Position numbers and translations under genes: made by a program
The notes under the pieces: generated by a model
Seen by the model: only the letters and a program-made list of their open reading frames with translations
What the model was told of the DNA's origin: nothing
Database searches by the model: none
From: Variovorax sp.
GTDB lineage: Bacteria > Pseudomonadota > Gammaproteobacteria > Burkholderiales > Burkholderiaceae_C
Length of the DNA stretch: 35,147 nt
Direction: 5' to 3'
Assembly (NCBI GenBank): GCA_025352265.1
Contig: JANXTS010000089.1
Coordinates: forward strand, 1 to 35,147
Shown: in pieces, positions 9,710-17,210 of the stretch
How positions within the stretch are numbered: the stretch's first letter is position 1
Layout: every line of letters begins with the position of its first letter

Positions 9710-9728
9710 TTCGAAGTCCAGTCAAGCA

Positions 9729-9759
9729 GAGCCGCGTCCGCCATATGGCGGTCGGGCTC
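9729..9759. repeat. Inverted repeat between convergent genes
   Basis: A two-part inverted repeat: an outer GAGCC (9729-9733) pairs with GGCTC (9755-9759), and the inner 14 bases at 9738-9751 form a perfect palindrome (CCGCCAT and its complement). It sits between the convergent peroxiredoxin and acetyltransferase genes. It has no T-tract, so it may be a weak bidirectional terminator or mRNA-stabilising hairpin. Confidence 0.5.
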
Positions 9760-9786
9760 CACCTCCGCTCCGCAGCGTAGGGCTCA

Positions 9787-10371
9787 TCAATAAAGATCGG
9801 CCTTGAGGTAGTGCGCTCCCGCAACCGGGTTGTGATAGTAGGGCGGCACCTCGACGAATCCGAGCTCTTCATAGAGCGCACGTGCTGATTCCATGTCGTC
9901 GAGCGTGTCGAGCAATACGCAACCATAGCCAGCGCTACGCGCAGCGTCGAGCATAGCTTCGGCCAATTGGCGGCCTACTCCCAGCCCCCGAAAGCCTGGA
10001 CGCACGAACAAGCGCTTCATCTCCGCCGCGTTCGCATGATCGGTCGAATCAAGCGGTCGAAGCCCACAACACCCCGCTACATGCGCGAGTACGCCATTTG
10101 CACGCAGAAGGGTCGGCGCTTGCGGCCTCGGATGTGCGACTTCGACATCGATCAGAGCCAGTAGCAACGCGCCGCGGGGTTCCGCATATTCCCCGGGTAG
10201 TGCGAGCAGTTCTTCAGCGAAATTCTGGAAGCGAAGATCGATTCCAAGTGCCGAGGCATATTCGCGAAACAGCACTCGCGTGGCGTCGAATGCGAGTGCT
10301 TCGTGTGGCGTGACCAAAAAGACCGCAGGCATGTCGGTCAGTGGCAATGGGCGGGACATCGAAAAGCTCAT
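9787..10371 (-). CDS. GNAT family N-acetyltransferase
   Basis: Acetyl-CoA-dependent N-acetyltransferase of unknown substrate. The 194-residue product carries the acetyl-CoA pyrophosphate loop in RPGFRGLGVGRQLAEAML (about residues 123-140) after the strand containing AAEMKRLFV, and ends with the ALYEELGFVEVPPYYHNP segment typical of small-molecule GNATs. Start choice is uncertain: in-frame ATGs also lie at 10359 and further in, and none has a strong ribosome binding site. It is monocistronic, convergent with the peroxiredoxin and 71 bases downstream of the TlpA-like gene on the same strand. Confidence 0.85.
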   Translation of the reverse strand: MSFSMSRPLPLTDMPAVFLVTPHEALAFDATRVLFREYASALGIDLRFQNFAEELLALPGEYAEPRGALLLALIDVEVAHPRPQAPTLLRANGVLAHVAGCCGLRPLDSTDHANAAEMKRLFVRPGFRGLGVGRQLAEAMLDAARSAGYGCVLLDTLDDMESARALYEELGFVEVPPYYHNPVAGAHYLKADLY

Positions 10372-10442
10372 ACGCTGAGCCGAAGGCGTGCGGTCATCGG
10401 GCCAGAAGATATGCCAATCGGCGTGACCTGCAGATTAGCAAC

Positions 10443-10940
10443 TCACGCTTCCGCAAGCAACTTTTCAATCAGCTTATGCAGTTCTGCGAAGTCGGGCTCG
10501 CCCACGTAACGCTTGACGATCTCGCCGCGTTTGTTCACCACGAAAGTTGTCGGCGTGAGCGCGATGTCGCCCCATGCTTTGGCAACAGAGCCGGTGTTGT
10601 CGATCGCCACCTTGAATGGCAATTTGCGCGTCTCGGCATAGTTCACGACATATGCCGGCGGGTCGTAGCTCATGGCCACCGCCAGGGTGTCGTAGCCCTG
10701 CGACTTGTACTTATCATAGGTCGCGATAACCTTCGGCATCTCTGCGACGCACGTCACGCAACTCGTCGCCCAAAAGTTCACCAAAGTGACCTTGCCCCTG
10801 AAATCAGCCGCGCTTTGCTTGCTGCCGTCGAGCAGAACGAACGTGGAGGCGGGCGCCGCGACGGTGCCCGTGTTCAGGTAAGCACCAGCGCCGAGAGCCA
10901 AAGAAATGGCGACTGCAGCGGCATAGAAGACTTTTTTCAT
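10443..10940 (-). CDS. TlpA-like membrane-anchored thioredoxin
   Basis: Periplasmic thiol-disulfide oxidoreductase with a thioredoxin fold. The start at 10940 gives 165 residues with an N-terminal membrane anchor or signal (MKKVFYAAAVAISLALGAG). The redox centre is Cys61-Val-Thr-Cys64 in FWATSCVTCVAEMP, and the cis-proline loop is in the ALTPTTFVV segment. Members of this family usually carry WCxxC with Pro between the cysteines; here Ser replaces the Trp before Cys61 and Val-Thr lies between, so the redox potential may differ. The likely role is reduction of a periplasmic substrate such as an apocytochrome or metallochaperone, which is not decided by the context. It is divergent from an unknown lipoprotein gene with a 170-base gap. 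Confidence 0.88.
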   Translation of the reverse strand: MKKVFYAAAVAISLALGAGAYLNTGTVAAPASTFVLLDGSKQSAADFRGKVTLVNFWATSCVTCVAEMPKVIATYDKYKSQGYDTLAVAMSYDPPAYVVNYAETRKLPFKVAIDNTGSVAKAWGDIALTPTTFVVNKRGEIVKRYVGEPDFAELHKLIEKLLAEA

Positions 10941-11110
10941 GGGTGACCTGGGAAAGAAGGGCAGCACGATTTTAGATCCCCCGAGCCAAAGACCTGCACG
11001 CGATGCCTTCGTTCGATAGGGTCCGCTGCCTGCGCCGCCGAGTTGTCAGAAGCGTTCCTGCCATCTCGACGGCCACCTTCCGCTCCGTTTGCGGCGATAA
11101 GCTATGTCCG

Positions 11111-11698
11111 ATGGTCCTAATTGTGGTTCTCTTGGCTCGACGGTGGCCCCCAGGCTTGTTGCTTCTGCTGCTACTGCCTGGATGCAGTCCCGTTTTCAAC
11201 TGGCGCGACGTGGCCGTGACTGACAACCTCGTCGCTCTCCTCCCGTGCAAGCCCGATCGTGCAACAAGAACCCTCGAAATCCCAGGCATCGAACGCATCT
11301 CGATCAGCATGAGCGGTTGCGCAGCTGGCGATGCAACCTTTGCCATCGCGCAAGCCGAAGCCGGAAGCGCCGCGCAGGCCGCAATGTGGCTCGGAGCATG
11401 GAAGTCGTCTACACGCGCACAGTGGCCGGATGCGCAACTTACGGAGGTAGTGGCCACGGTCGGTGGAGCCGACGCGGCATCGGGATCCCGCTTTACCATT
11501 TCACGGGCGGCAGAAGGAGCAGCCCGAAAAGCTTCAGTGCAATTCGCGGGGGCCGAGATCCTCTGGTTCACGCGTGCGGTCGATGCCACCCACGTGACGA
11601 TCTATCAGGCCATGGTTCTCGGCAAGCCGTCAGCCGACGATGCGGCTGCAACGTTCTTCGAAGGCGTGCGCCTTTCGGGACGTCGCAGCCCCGCATAA
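11111..11698 (+). CDS. Putative lipoprotein of unknown function
   Basis: The start at 11111 gives 195 residues with a signal peptide of consecutive leucines and a lipobox LLPGC (Cys25). The mature part starts SPVFNWRDVAV and contains PCKPDRATRTLEIPG and a cysteine in SMSGCAAGDATF, suggesting a possible disulfide. The frame stays open upstream to 11003 but the 11111 start places the signal at the N-terminus. No functional family is recognised. EIIA of the PTS starts 26 bases downstream on the same strand, so it may be cotranscribed with the PTS genes. Confidence 0.7.
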   Translation: MVLIVVLLARRWPPGLLLLLLLPGCSPVFNWRDVAVTDNLVALLPCKPDRATRTLEIPGIERISISMSGCAAGDATFAIAQAEAGSAAQAAMWLGAWKSSTRAQWPDAQLTEVVATVGGADAASGSRFTISRAAEGAARKASVQFAGAEILWFTRAVDATHVTIYQAMVLGKPSADDAAATFFEGVRLSGRRSPA

Positions 11699-11723
11699 TC
11701 GCAGAGGTGCATCGCATCCTTCC

Positions 11724-12179
11724 ATGAACAGTATTTTCATCATCGCCCACTCTCCTCTGGCACAGGCGCTGCGGCAGTGTGCGTTGCATGTGTTTCCCGA
11801 TAGCGAGAACTCGATCGTCGCGCTTGACGTGTTGCCCAACGTATCGCCCGAAGAAACGCTCGCTGCTGCACGCATCACGCTGTCCCAGCTGTTGAACGCA
11901 CCGCGCTCGCAGGTGCTCGTACTGGCCGACGTGTTCGGCGCAACGCCGTGCAATGTCGCGCAAAAGCTGGTGGACGGCGTCCGTTCACGGCTCGTAGCCG
12001 GTGTCAATCTGCCAATGCTGCTGCGAGCCGTTACCTATCGGCATGAAACGCTCGATGCGCTGGTACAGCGAGCGCTGACCGGGGGCACCGCCGGCGTCAT
12101 GCAGGTCGCTGTGTCGGCTCCTCAAAACCAGGCGAGAAGAAAACCAAGTGATCAAGACATCCGTAACCATCAGCAATAA
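11724..12179 (+). CDS. PTS EIIA component, mannose family
   Basis: Cytoplasmic phosphocarrier of the phosphoenolpyruvate phosphotransferase system, EIIA(Man) fold. The start at 11724 yields 151 residues beginning MNSIFIIAHSPLA, placing the phosphorylatable histidine at His9. The VLVLADVFGATPCNVAQKL segment is the second family hallmark. No EIIB, EIIC or EIID gene is nearby. The 3' end overlaps HPr by 32 bases in another frame, a strong sign of coupled translation. In Cupriavidus necator the equivalent genes (ptsM-ptsH-ptsI) influence polyhydroxybutyrate storage; a regulatory role here is inferred by analogy. Confidence 0.92.
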   Translation: MNSIFIIAHSPLAQALRQCALHVFPDSENSIVALDVLPNVSPEETLAAARITLSQLLNAPRSQVLVLADVFGATPCNVAQKLVDGVRSRLVAGVNLPMLLRAVTYRHETLDALVQRALTGGTAGVMQVAVSAPQNQARRKPSDQDIRNHQQ

Positions 12180-12417
12180 GCTGGGGCTCCACGCGCGAGC
12201 GTCAGCCAAGCTCACCAAGCTCGCCGGCAGCTACCCGTGCGAGGTGTGGTTGGCCCGAGGCGACCGCCGCGTAAATGCAAAAAGCATCATGGGCGTAATG
12301 ATGCTTGCGGCGGGGATCGGCATTTCGATCGACCTCGAAACAGACGGCGAGCGCGAGCAGGAAGCAATGGACGCGCTGGTGGCATTGATGAACGACAAGT
12401 TCGGCGAAGGCGAGTGA
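12148..12417 (+). CDS. ptsH: Phosphocarrier protein HPr
   Basis: Small phosphocarrier between enzyme I and EIIA. The 89-residue protein starts at a GTG inside the EIIA gene, with a purine-rich GCGAGAAGA stretch upstream. The active-site His15 lies in NKLGLHARASAKL, and the regulatory Ser46 lies in NAKSIMGVMML, so both PEP-dependent and HPr-kinase-type phosphorylation are possible. The HPr kinase gene is not in this window. Enzyme I follows after 10 bases. Confidence 0.96.
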   Translation: MIKTSVTISNKLGLHARASAKLTKLAGSYPCEVWLARGDRRVNAKSIMGVMMLAAGIGISIDLETDGEREQEAMDALVALMNDKFGEGE

Positions 12418-12427
12418 GGCCCTTGCC

Positions 12428-14224
12428 ATGACGTTCGCGGTTCACGGTCTGCCGGTTGCCCGTGGCATCGCCATCGGACGTGCGGTGCTGGTGGTGTCGA
12501 GCCGCATCGACGTGGCCCACTATTTCATCAAGCCGGCGGAGATCGAGACTGAGATCGAGCGCGTACGCGCCGCCCGCAACGCGGTTTCCGATGAACTCAC
12601 CAAGCTCCAGGCTAGCGTCGCGCTGATGGGCCCTAACGATGCGCCGCACGAGCTCGCAGCGCTACTCGAAGTGCACCAGATGCTGCTGCAGGACGAGGCG
12701 CTTACCAATGGCGTCAAGCACTGGATCACCGATCGGCTCTACAACGCCGAATGGGCATTGACTACGCAACTCGAAGTCATTGCGCGTCAGTTCGACGAGA
12801 TGGAGGACGAGTACTTGCGCGAGCGCAAGGCCGACCTCGAACAAGTGGTCGAACGCATACTGCATCGCATGAAGGGGACCGCCGCGGTGCTCGCGCCCAC
12901 CCCGCCGCGCCGCAAGCGCCCGACCGATGCCGAAGACGACGATCTCACCGTCAACGACACTATCGATGTGCCGCTGGTGCTTATCGCGCACGACCTGTCG
13001 CCGGCCGACATGCTGCAGTTCAAGAGGAGCGTGTTCGCGGGTTTCGTCACCGACGTCGGCGGTCGTACTTCGCACACGGCGATCGTCGCGCGCAGCATGG
13101 ACATTCCGGCGGTGGTCGGCGCCCGCACCGCGAGCCAGCTGGTACGGCAGGACGACTGGGTCATCATCGATGGCGATGCCGGCGTGGTGATCGTCGATCC
13201 ATCGCCCATCATCCTGGCTGAATACGGCTTCAAGCAGCGCCAAGGCGACCTGGAGCGCGGCCGGCTGGCGCGGTTGCGACACAAGCCCGCGGTCACGCTC
13301 GACGGTCAACGTGTCGATCTGCTCGCCAACATCGAGATGCCTGAAGACACGGTCGGTGCGGTCAAAGCGGGTGCTGTCGGCGTCGGACTGTTTCGCAGCG
13401 AATTCCTCTTCATGGGCCGTGAGTCGCAACGCCAGACGCGACTGCCAGACGAAGAAGAGCAATACCAAGCCTACAAACGTGCAGTTGAGGGCATGCAGGG
13501 CATGCCGGTGACGATCCGCACCATCGACATCGGTGCCGACAAGCCGCTCGACAGCAAAGCCAGCAAGCAGGAGCATTTGAATCCCGCGCTAGGCCTGCGC
13601 GCGATCCGCTGGAGCCTGGCCGACCCTGCCATGTTCCTGACGCAACTGCGCGCCATCTTGCGGGCGGCAGCGCATGGCGGAATCCACCTGCTGATCCCGA
13701 TGCTGGCGCACGCGAGCGAGATACGCCAGACCTTGTCGTTGATCGATTTCGCGCGGGCCGAACTCGACAACAAGGGCATGGTGTACGGCGCGGTCAAGCT
13801 TGGCGCGATGATCGAAATTCCGGCGGCGGCTCTCATGCTCAAGCTGTTCCTGAAGCACTTCGACTTCCTGTCGATCGGCACCAACGACTTGATCCAGTAC
13901 ACGTTGGCCATCGACCGTGCTGACGAGGCCGTCGCGCACTTGTACGACCCTGCACATCCGGCGGTTCTCAAGCTCGTCGCCGACACGATCGCGGAGTGCC
14001 GGCGCCAGGGCAAGGGCGTTAGCGTGTGCGGCGAAATGGCTGGCGACGTCACGTTCACACGGCTGCTGATCGGCCTCGGTCTGCGCAGCTTCTCGATGCA
14101 TCCATCGCAGATCCTCGCCGTCAAGCAGGAGGTGTTGCGCGCCGACGCCGGAAAGCTCGAGCCATGGGCACAGCGCGTGCTCGCAGCCGACGATCCTGCC
14201 CTGGCGATGACGTTGCCGATTTAG
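12428..14224 (+). CDS. ptsI: PTS enzyme I (phosphoenolpyruvate-protein phosphotransferase)
   Basis: Cytoplasmic enzyme that autophosphorylates with phosphoenolpyruvate and passes phosphate to HPr. The 598 residues carry the phosphohistidine His216 in GGRTSHTAIVARS, the PEP-binding region with IRTIDIGADKPLD, SIGTNDLIQYTLA, and the catalytic Cys534 in VCGEMAGD. Relative to Escherichia coli EI it has about 25 additional residues near 155-180, a basic then acidic linker (PPRRKRP to DAEDDD) between the HPr-binding part and the phosphohistidine domain. It is the last gene of the unit; its stop overlaps that of the convergent SulP gene by four bases. Confidence 0.97.
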   Translation: MTFAVHGLPVARGIAIGRAVLVVSSRIDVAHYFIKPAEIETEIERVRAARNAVSDELTKLQASVALMGPNDAPHELAALLEVHQMLLQDEALTNGVKHWITDRLYNAEWALTTQLEVIARQFDEMEDEYLRERKADLEQVVERILHRMKGTAAVLAPTPPRRKRPTDAEDDDLTVNDTIDVPLVLIAHDLSPADMLQFKRSVFAGFVTDVGGRTSHTAIVARSMDIPAVVGARTASQLVRQDDWVIIDGDAGVVIVDPSPIILAEYGFKQRQGDLERGRLARLRHKPAVTLDGQRVDLLANIEMPEDTVGAVKAGAVGVGLFRSEFLFMGRESQRQTRLPDEEEQYQAYKRAVEGMQGMPVTIRTIDIGADKPLDSKASKQEHLNPALGLRAIRWSLADPAMFLTQLRAILRAAAHGGIHLLIPMLAHASEIRQTLSLIDFARAELDNKGMVYGAVKLGAMIEIPAAALMLKLFLKHFDFLSIGTNDLIQYTLAIDRADEAVAHLYDPAHPAVLKLVADTIAECRRQGKGVSVCGEMAGDVTFTRLLIGLGLRSFSMHPSQILAVKQEVLRADAGKLEPWAQRVLAADDPALAMTLPI

Positions 14225-15867
14225 GACCTGTCGAATTCCTCGGGCGTCAGCAACGGAAGCTGCACTGCGTCGTCCACGCTCCACGGCGCATAGGCCGTCT
14301 TAGGCAAATCGGCCGAGCTCACTTGTCCCAGCAAGTCCCGCACCGTGTCCTTTACCCGCGCCAGCACGAGCTGCGAACCGCGCTGCCGCGTCCATTGGGC
14401 GAAGTCGCACAGCGCCTCGATGCTGGTGGCATCGAGGTCGGGCGACTCTTCAAGGCTAAGCACCATGCGCTGGAGCATCGGCGTGGCTTCCGCGCGGGTG
14501 CGCAGGGTGGCGAACACGCCGTCTGCATTGCCGAAAAACAGCGGCACCTCGGGTCGGGCGATGAGCACGCCGGGCGGCACTACGGCTTCGGGATGCCGTG
14601 CCGTGTCGACATAGTCGTGCCCGCCGTCGAGTCGGCCGAGCCAGCTCACACCCGCGCGCGACAGTCCACGCAGCAGCATCAACAGACTGAGGCCGATCGC
14701 GGCCAGCAGGCCGTCCAGCACGCCGAGCAACAGAACCGCTGCCACTGCCACCAGGGCAATCAGCCGGTCGCGTCGCCAAACGAACAGGGGTCGCAGCGCC
14801 ACCGGGTTGAGCGAGTGACTGACAGCGTTGATCACGATCGCAGCGAGGAGGGGCTCGGGTGTGTGCGCGATCCATGGCAGCAGGGTCAAGACCGCGATGA
14901 GCACTACGGCGCCGGCCACCAGCCCGGCGGCCCGGCTCTGCGCACCGGCCGATTCGTTGGCCGAGGTGGCCGAGTAGCCCGCGCCCACAGGCATGCCGTG
15001 CAACAGCGCGGAAGCGATGTTGGCGACGCCGAGCGCGAACAGATCGCGATTGGCCGAGACGTTGTCGCCATGACGCAGCGCGAACGTGCGGATCGACCCG
15101 TACGACTCTGCATAAAGAATCAGCGCCATCGCAAAAGCGAGCTCACCCAGACGGAGCCAGTCGGTGCGCGCAAGGTGGGGCATGCCAGGGCTGGAAAAGT
15201 CGAGCGTGAACGTCCCGACCGGTGCCACGTTCCAAACCTTGCAGTAGCCGCCGACATCGAGCGCAATGCCGATGGCGATCACCAGCAGTGCCGCGGGTAC
15301 CGCACGCCAGCGCCCCAGCCCACGCAGCAGCACCAGCGCGACCAGCGCCATGGCGCCACCCGCCCAGTTCCAGTGCGACCAGCCCGCCAGAAGCTCCCAG
15401 CCGAAGCGCAGAAAGTCGGTGTGCATCGGATGCACACCGAGCACCTTAGGCATCTGCTTGACCACGATGGTGATCGCGAGCCCGAGAGCAAAGCCACGCA
15501 GCACCGGCTTGGCAATCAGGCTGGACACTGCGCCTAGCCGCGCTAGCCCCGCGACGATGAAGAACACCCCTGTCAGCAGCACGATGCCGGCACCCAGCGC
15601 CACGCGCAAGGCCGCATCCGTGCCGGCGAGCGATCCGGTCGCGGCCAGCAGCACCGCCGCCGACGAGGAGGTTGCCGAAACGATGGCAAAGCGGCTGTTG
15701 CCGAGGAGCCCGTACACCAGCAGGCCGGCGAACAGCGCGAGAACGCCGCTCTGGGGCGGTAGCCCCGCGATACTGGAATAGGCCACGGCCTCTGGCAGCA
15801 GCAGTCCGGCGATCGAAAGCCCTGCCACCAGGTCTGCGGCGGCTGGCAGGCCGCGCCGGGCAATCAC
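14221..15867 (-). CDS. SulP family inorganic anion transporter with STAS domain
   Basis: Inner-membrane anion transporter (sulfate, bicarbonate or similar). The start is a GTG at 15867 overlapping the stop of the upstream ParB-like gene as GTGA; this gives 548 residues and begins just before the first SulP motif LSIAGLLLPEAVAYSSIAGL. The frame is open much further upstream, but that part only shadows the ParB-like gene. About 10-12 hydrophobic segments are followed by a cytoplasmic STAS domain (LFFGNADGVFATL to LDATSIEALCDFA). The substrate cannot be told from sequence. The 3' end overlaps the ptsI stop on the opposite strand. Confidence 0.9.
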   Translation of the reverse strand: MIARRGLPAAADLVAGLSIAGLLLPEAVAYSSIAGLPPQSGVLALFAGLLVYGLLGNSRFAIVSATSSSAAVLLAATGSLAGTDAALRVALGAGIVLLTGVFFIVAGLARLGAVSSLIAKPVLRGFALGLAITIVVKQMPKVLGVHPMHTDFLRFGWELLAGWSHWNWAGGAMALVALVLLRGLGRWRAVPAALLVIAIGIALDVGGYCKVWNVAPVGTFTLDFSSPGMPHLARTDWLRLGELAFAMALILYAESYGSIRTFALRHGDNVSANRDLFALGVANIASALLHGMPVGAGYSATSANESAGAQSRAAGLVAGAVVLIAVLTLLPWIAHTPEPLLAAIVINAVSHSLNPVALRPLFVWRRDRLIALVAVAAVLLLGVLDGLLAAIGLSLLMLLRGLSRAGVSWLGRLDGGHDYVDTARHPEAVVPPGVLIARPEVPLFFGNADGVFATLRTRAEATPMLQRMVLSLEESPDLDATSIEALCDFAQWTRQRGSQLVLARVKDTVRDLLGQVSSADLPKTAYAPWSVDDAVQLPLLTPEEFDRS

Positions 15868-16553
15868 TCCGCCAACACCGCGGCCGGGGCGCCACCACCC
15901 AGACCGCTGCTCACCGCTGACAAGCTCGGGCTGACGCCGGTCCAGCCCGGCAAGTAGCGTGCACCGGGACCACGTGCCAGTGCAACTGCCTGCTGCAGCG
16001 CCTCGACTGGCAGCGCCTGGGTGCGAGATTTTTCCAGCGCCCGGCGGGGAATCAGCGGCCGAAAGAAGTCGGCCCAGAGAAATTCGGCAAAAGGGGCTGC
16101 GTCTTTGGCGTAACCGCCGGCCGATCGAACGAAGCCGGCCAAGCTGCGATAGGGGTCGTCGTGCAGCTTCGAGACTTGGGACGGAATGGCTTCGTAGCCT
16201 TGCCGCCGCCCTTTTGCGTCGTACGGATGCGCCCAGCGGTGGAATTCCATCAGACGCCAGAAGGCCTCGCCACGGATGGCCGACAGGTCGTCCAGTTGCA
16301 TGACCCACACGTTGCCGACATCTTCCTGGTGCAGTGCCATGCCGAGATGGTGGTGGTCGACGATGTAGTAGCGCCCTTCAGGGCCCTTCACCGCCGGGAA
16401 CCAGTGCGCGGAGAGCGTGTGCTTGCGCGCCTTGCGCTTGAGGCCGGTCCATTGCTCCCGTTTGACGGCCACTTCAGCAGCGCCGACCGTGATCTGGGTG
16501 GGATGAAGGTCGGCAAGCGCGACGGCGATTAGGTGTTGTTGGTGCGTAGGCAT
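15864..16553 (-). CDS. ParB/sulfiredoxin-fold protein (ParBc_2-like)
   Basis: The product has 229 residues from the ATG at 16553. It shows the pattern of the putative ParB-like nuclease family (ParBc_2): an N-terminal VALADLHPTQITVG strand comparable to the ParB/Srx phosphate-binding start, and the signature YYIVDHHHLGMAL where classic ParB proteins have a GHHR-type motif. There is no helix-turn-helix DNA-binding domain of classic ParB length and no parA gene nearby, so a role in plasmid or chromosome partition is unlikely. The stop overlaps the SulP start (GTGA), so the two are translationally coupled and may act together. Biochemical function is unknown. Confidence 0.75.
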   Translation of the reverse strand: MPTHQQHLIAVALADLHPTQITVGAAEVAVKREQWTGLKRKARKHTLSAHWFPAVKGPEGRYYIVDHHHLGMALHQEDVGNVWVMQLDDLSAIRGEAFWRLMEFHRWAHPYDAKGRRQGYEAIPSQVSKLHDDPYRSLAGFVRSAGGYAKDAAPFAEFLWADFFRPLIPRRALEKSRTQALPVEALQQAVALARGPGARYLPGWTGVSPSLSAVSSGLGGGAPAAVLAE

Positions 16554-16630
16554 ATGCAGGACGATGGTGCCGCAGCTTGCTGAACAGCGCCTGAGGTCGC
16601 AGCCGACACAAAACGAAACACGCCGATACC

Positions 16631-16651
16631 GCCGCGAAAGGACTTCGCGGC
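16631..16651. repeat. Perfect 8-bp hairpin in the parB-like/spy-like divergent region
   Basis: GCCGCGAA (16631-16638) is followed after five bases by its exact reverse complement (16644-16651). It lies in the 148-base gap between the divergent ParB-like and Spy-like genes, about 50 bases upstream of the latter. It has no T-tract. It could be an operator for the downstream response regulator or an mRNA leader hairpin. Confidence 0.45.
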
Positions 16652-16701
16652 TCCTGAAAAGCACCATCGAGCTTCCTCTTTTTCACACACAAGGAAGTCT
16701 C

Positions 16702-17157
16702 ATGAAACCCTGGATCAAACGCTCACTCTTCGGCTTTGCCGGCGCTGCCCTCATTGCGGGAAGCCTCGGCGGCTGCGCTGCCCACCGGTTTGGAAGTGGC
16801 GACCCTGCCGAGTTCCGCGCCAAGATGGTCGAGCGCATCGGCGGCAAGCTGGACCTCGACATCGCGCAAAAACAGAAGCTCGTTACGTTGGCCGAGAAGC
16901 TGGGTGCACAACGCGCCGCCATGCGCGATGCGGGCGGTGCCGGTGGTACCCGCACACAGTTCCAGTCGCTCTTCGCAGGCAACAAGCTCGACCAGTCGGC
17001 TGCAACGAAGATGGTCGACGAGAAGACGGCGGCGGTGCGCATAGGAAGTCCGGACATCATTGCAGCAGCTGCCGACTTCTTCGACAATCTCAACCCTGCC
17101 CAGCAAGTCAAGGTGCGCGAGTTTATGCAACGCGGTGGCCGACGCTGGAGAGGTTGA
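16702..17157 (+). CDS. Spy/CpxP-like periplasmic lipoprotein
   Basis: The 151-residue product has a signal peptide and lipobox ending in Cys25 (GSLGGCAAH). The mature part is helical and charged, with LDLDIAQKQKL near residue 50 and LNPAQQVKVREF at 130-141, resembling the degenerate LTxxQ motifs of the Spy/CpxP family of periplasmic chaperones and stress sensors. AAGGAAG at 16691-16697 supports the start. A two-component system follows directly, matching the cpxP-cpxR-cpxA arrangement of enterobacteria, so feedback control of the kinase is plausible. Unlike Escherichia coli Spy and CpxP it appears lipid-anchored. Confidence 0.78.
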   Translation: MKPWIKRSLFGFAGAALIAGSLGGCAAHRFGSGDPAEFRAKMVERIGGKLDLDIAQKQKLVTLAEKLGAQRAAMRDAGGAGGTRTQFQSLFAGNKLDQSAATKMVDEKTAAVRIGSPDIIAAAADFFDNLNPAQQVKVREFMQRGGRRWRG

Positions 17158-17210
17158 TGCCTGCGCCCCGGCCGCCTCGGTTGCCAGGGCACTCATCCAC
17201 AATCTCGACC

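Noticed and set aside
14026..15537. Plus-strand open frame of 503 codons opposite the SulP gene
   Set aside because: The SulP reading has membrane segments and a STAS domain; the plus-strand product is a low-complexity Arg/His/Gln-rich chain typical of an antisense shadow.
15868..16308. N-terminal extension of the SulP frame by about 147 residues
   Set aside because: It overlaps the ParB-like gene, is Arg/Ser-rich and lacks membrane segments; the GTG at 15867 with GTGA overlap fits SulP length.
15864..16553. Chromosome or plasmid partition locus (parB)
   Set aside because: No parA, no parS-like repeats and no DNA-binding helix-turn-helix domain of classic ParB are seen.
16554..16667. Extended start of the ParB-like gene at 16667
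   Set aside because: The added residues are Arg/Cys-rich and run into the divergent promoter region; the ATG at 16553 begins the recognisable domain.
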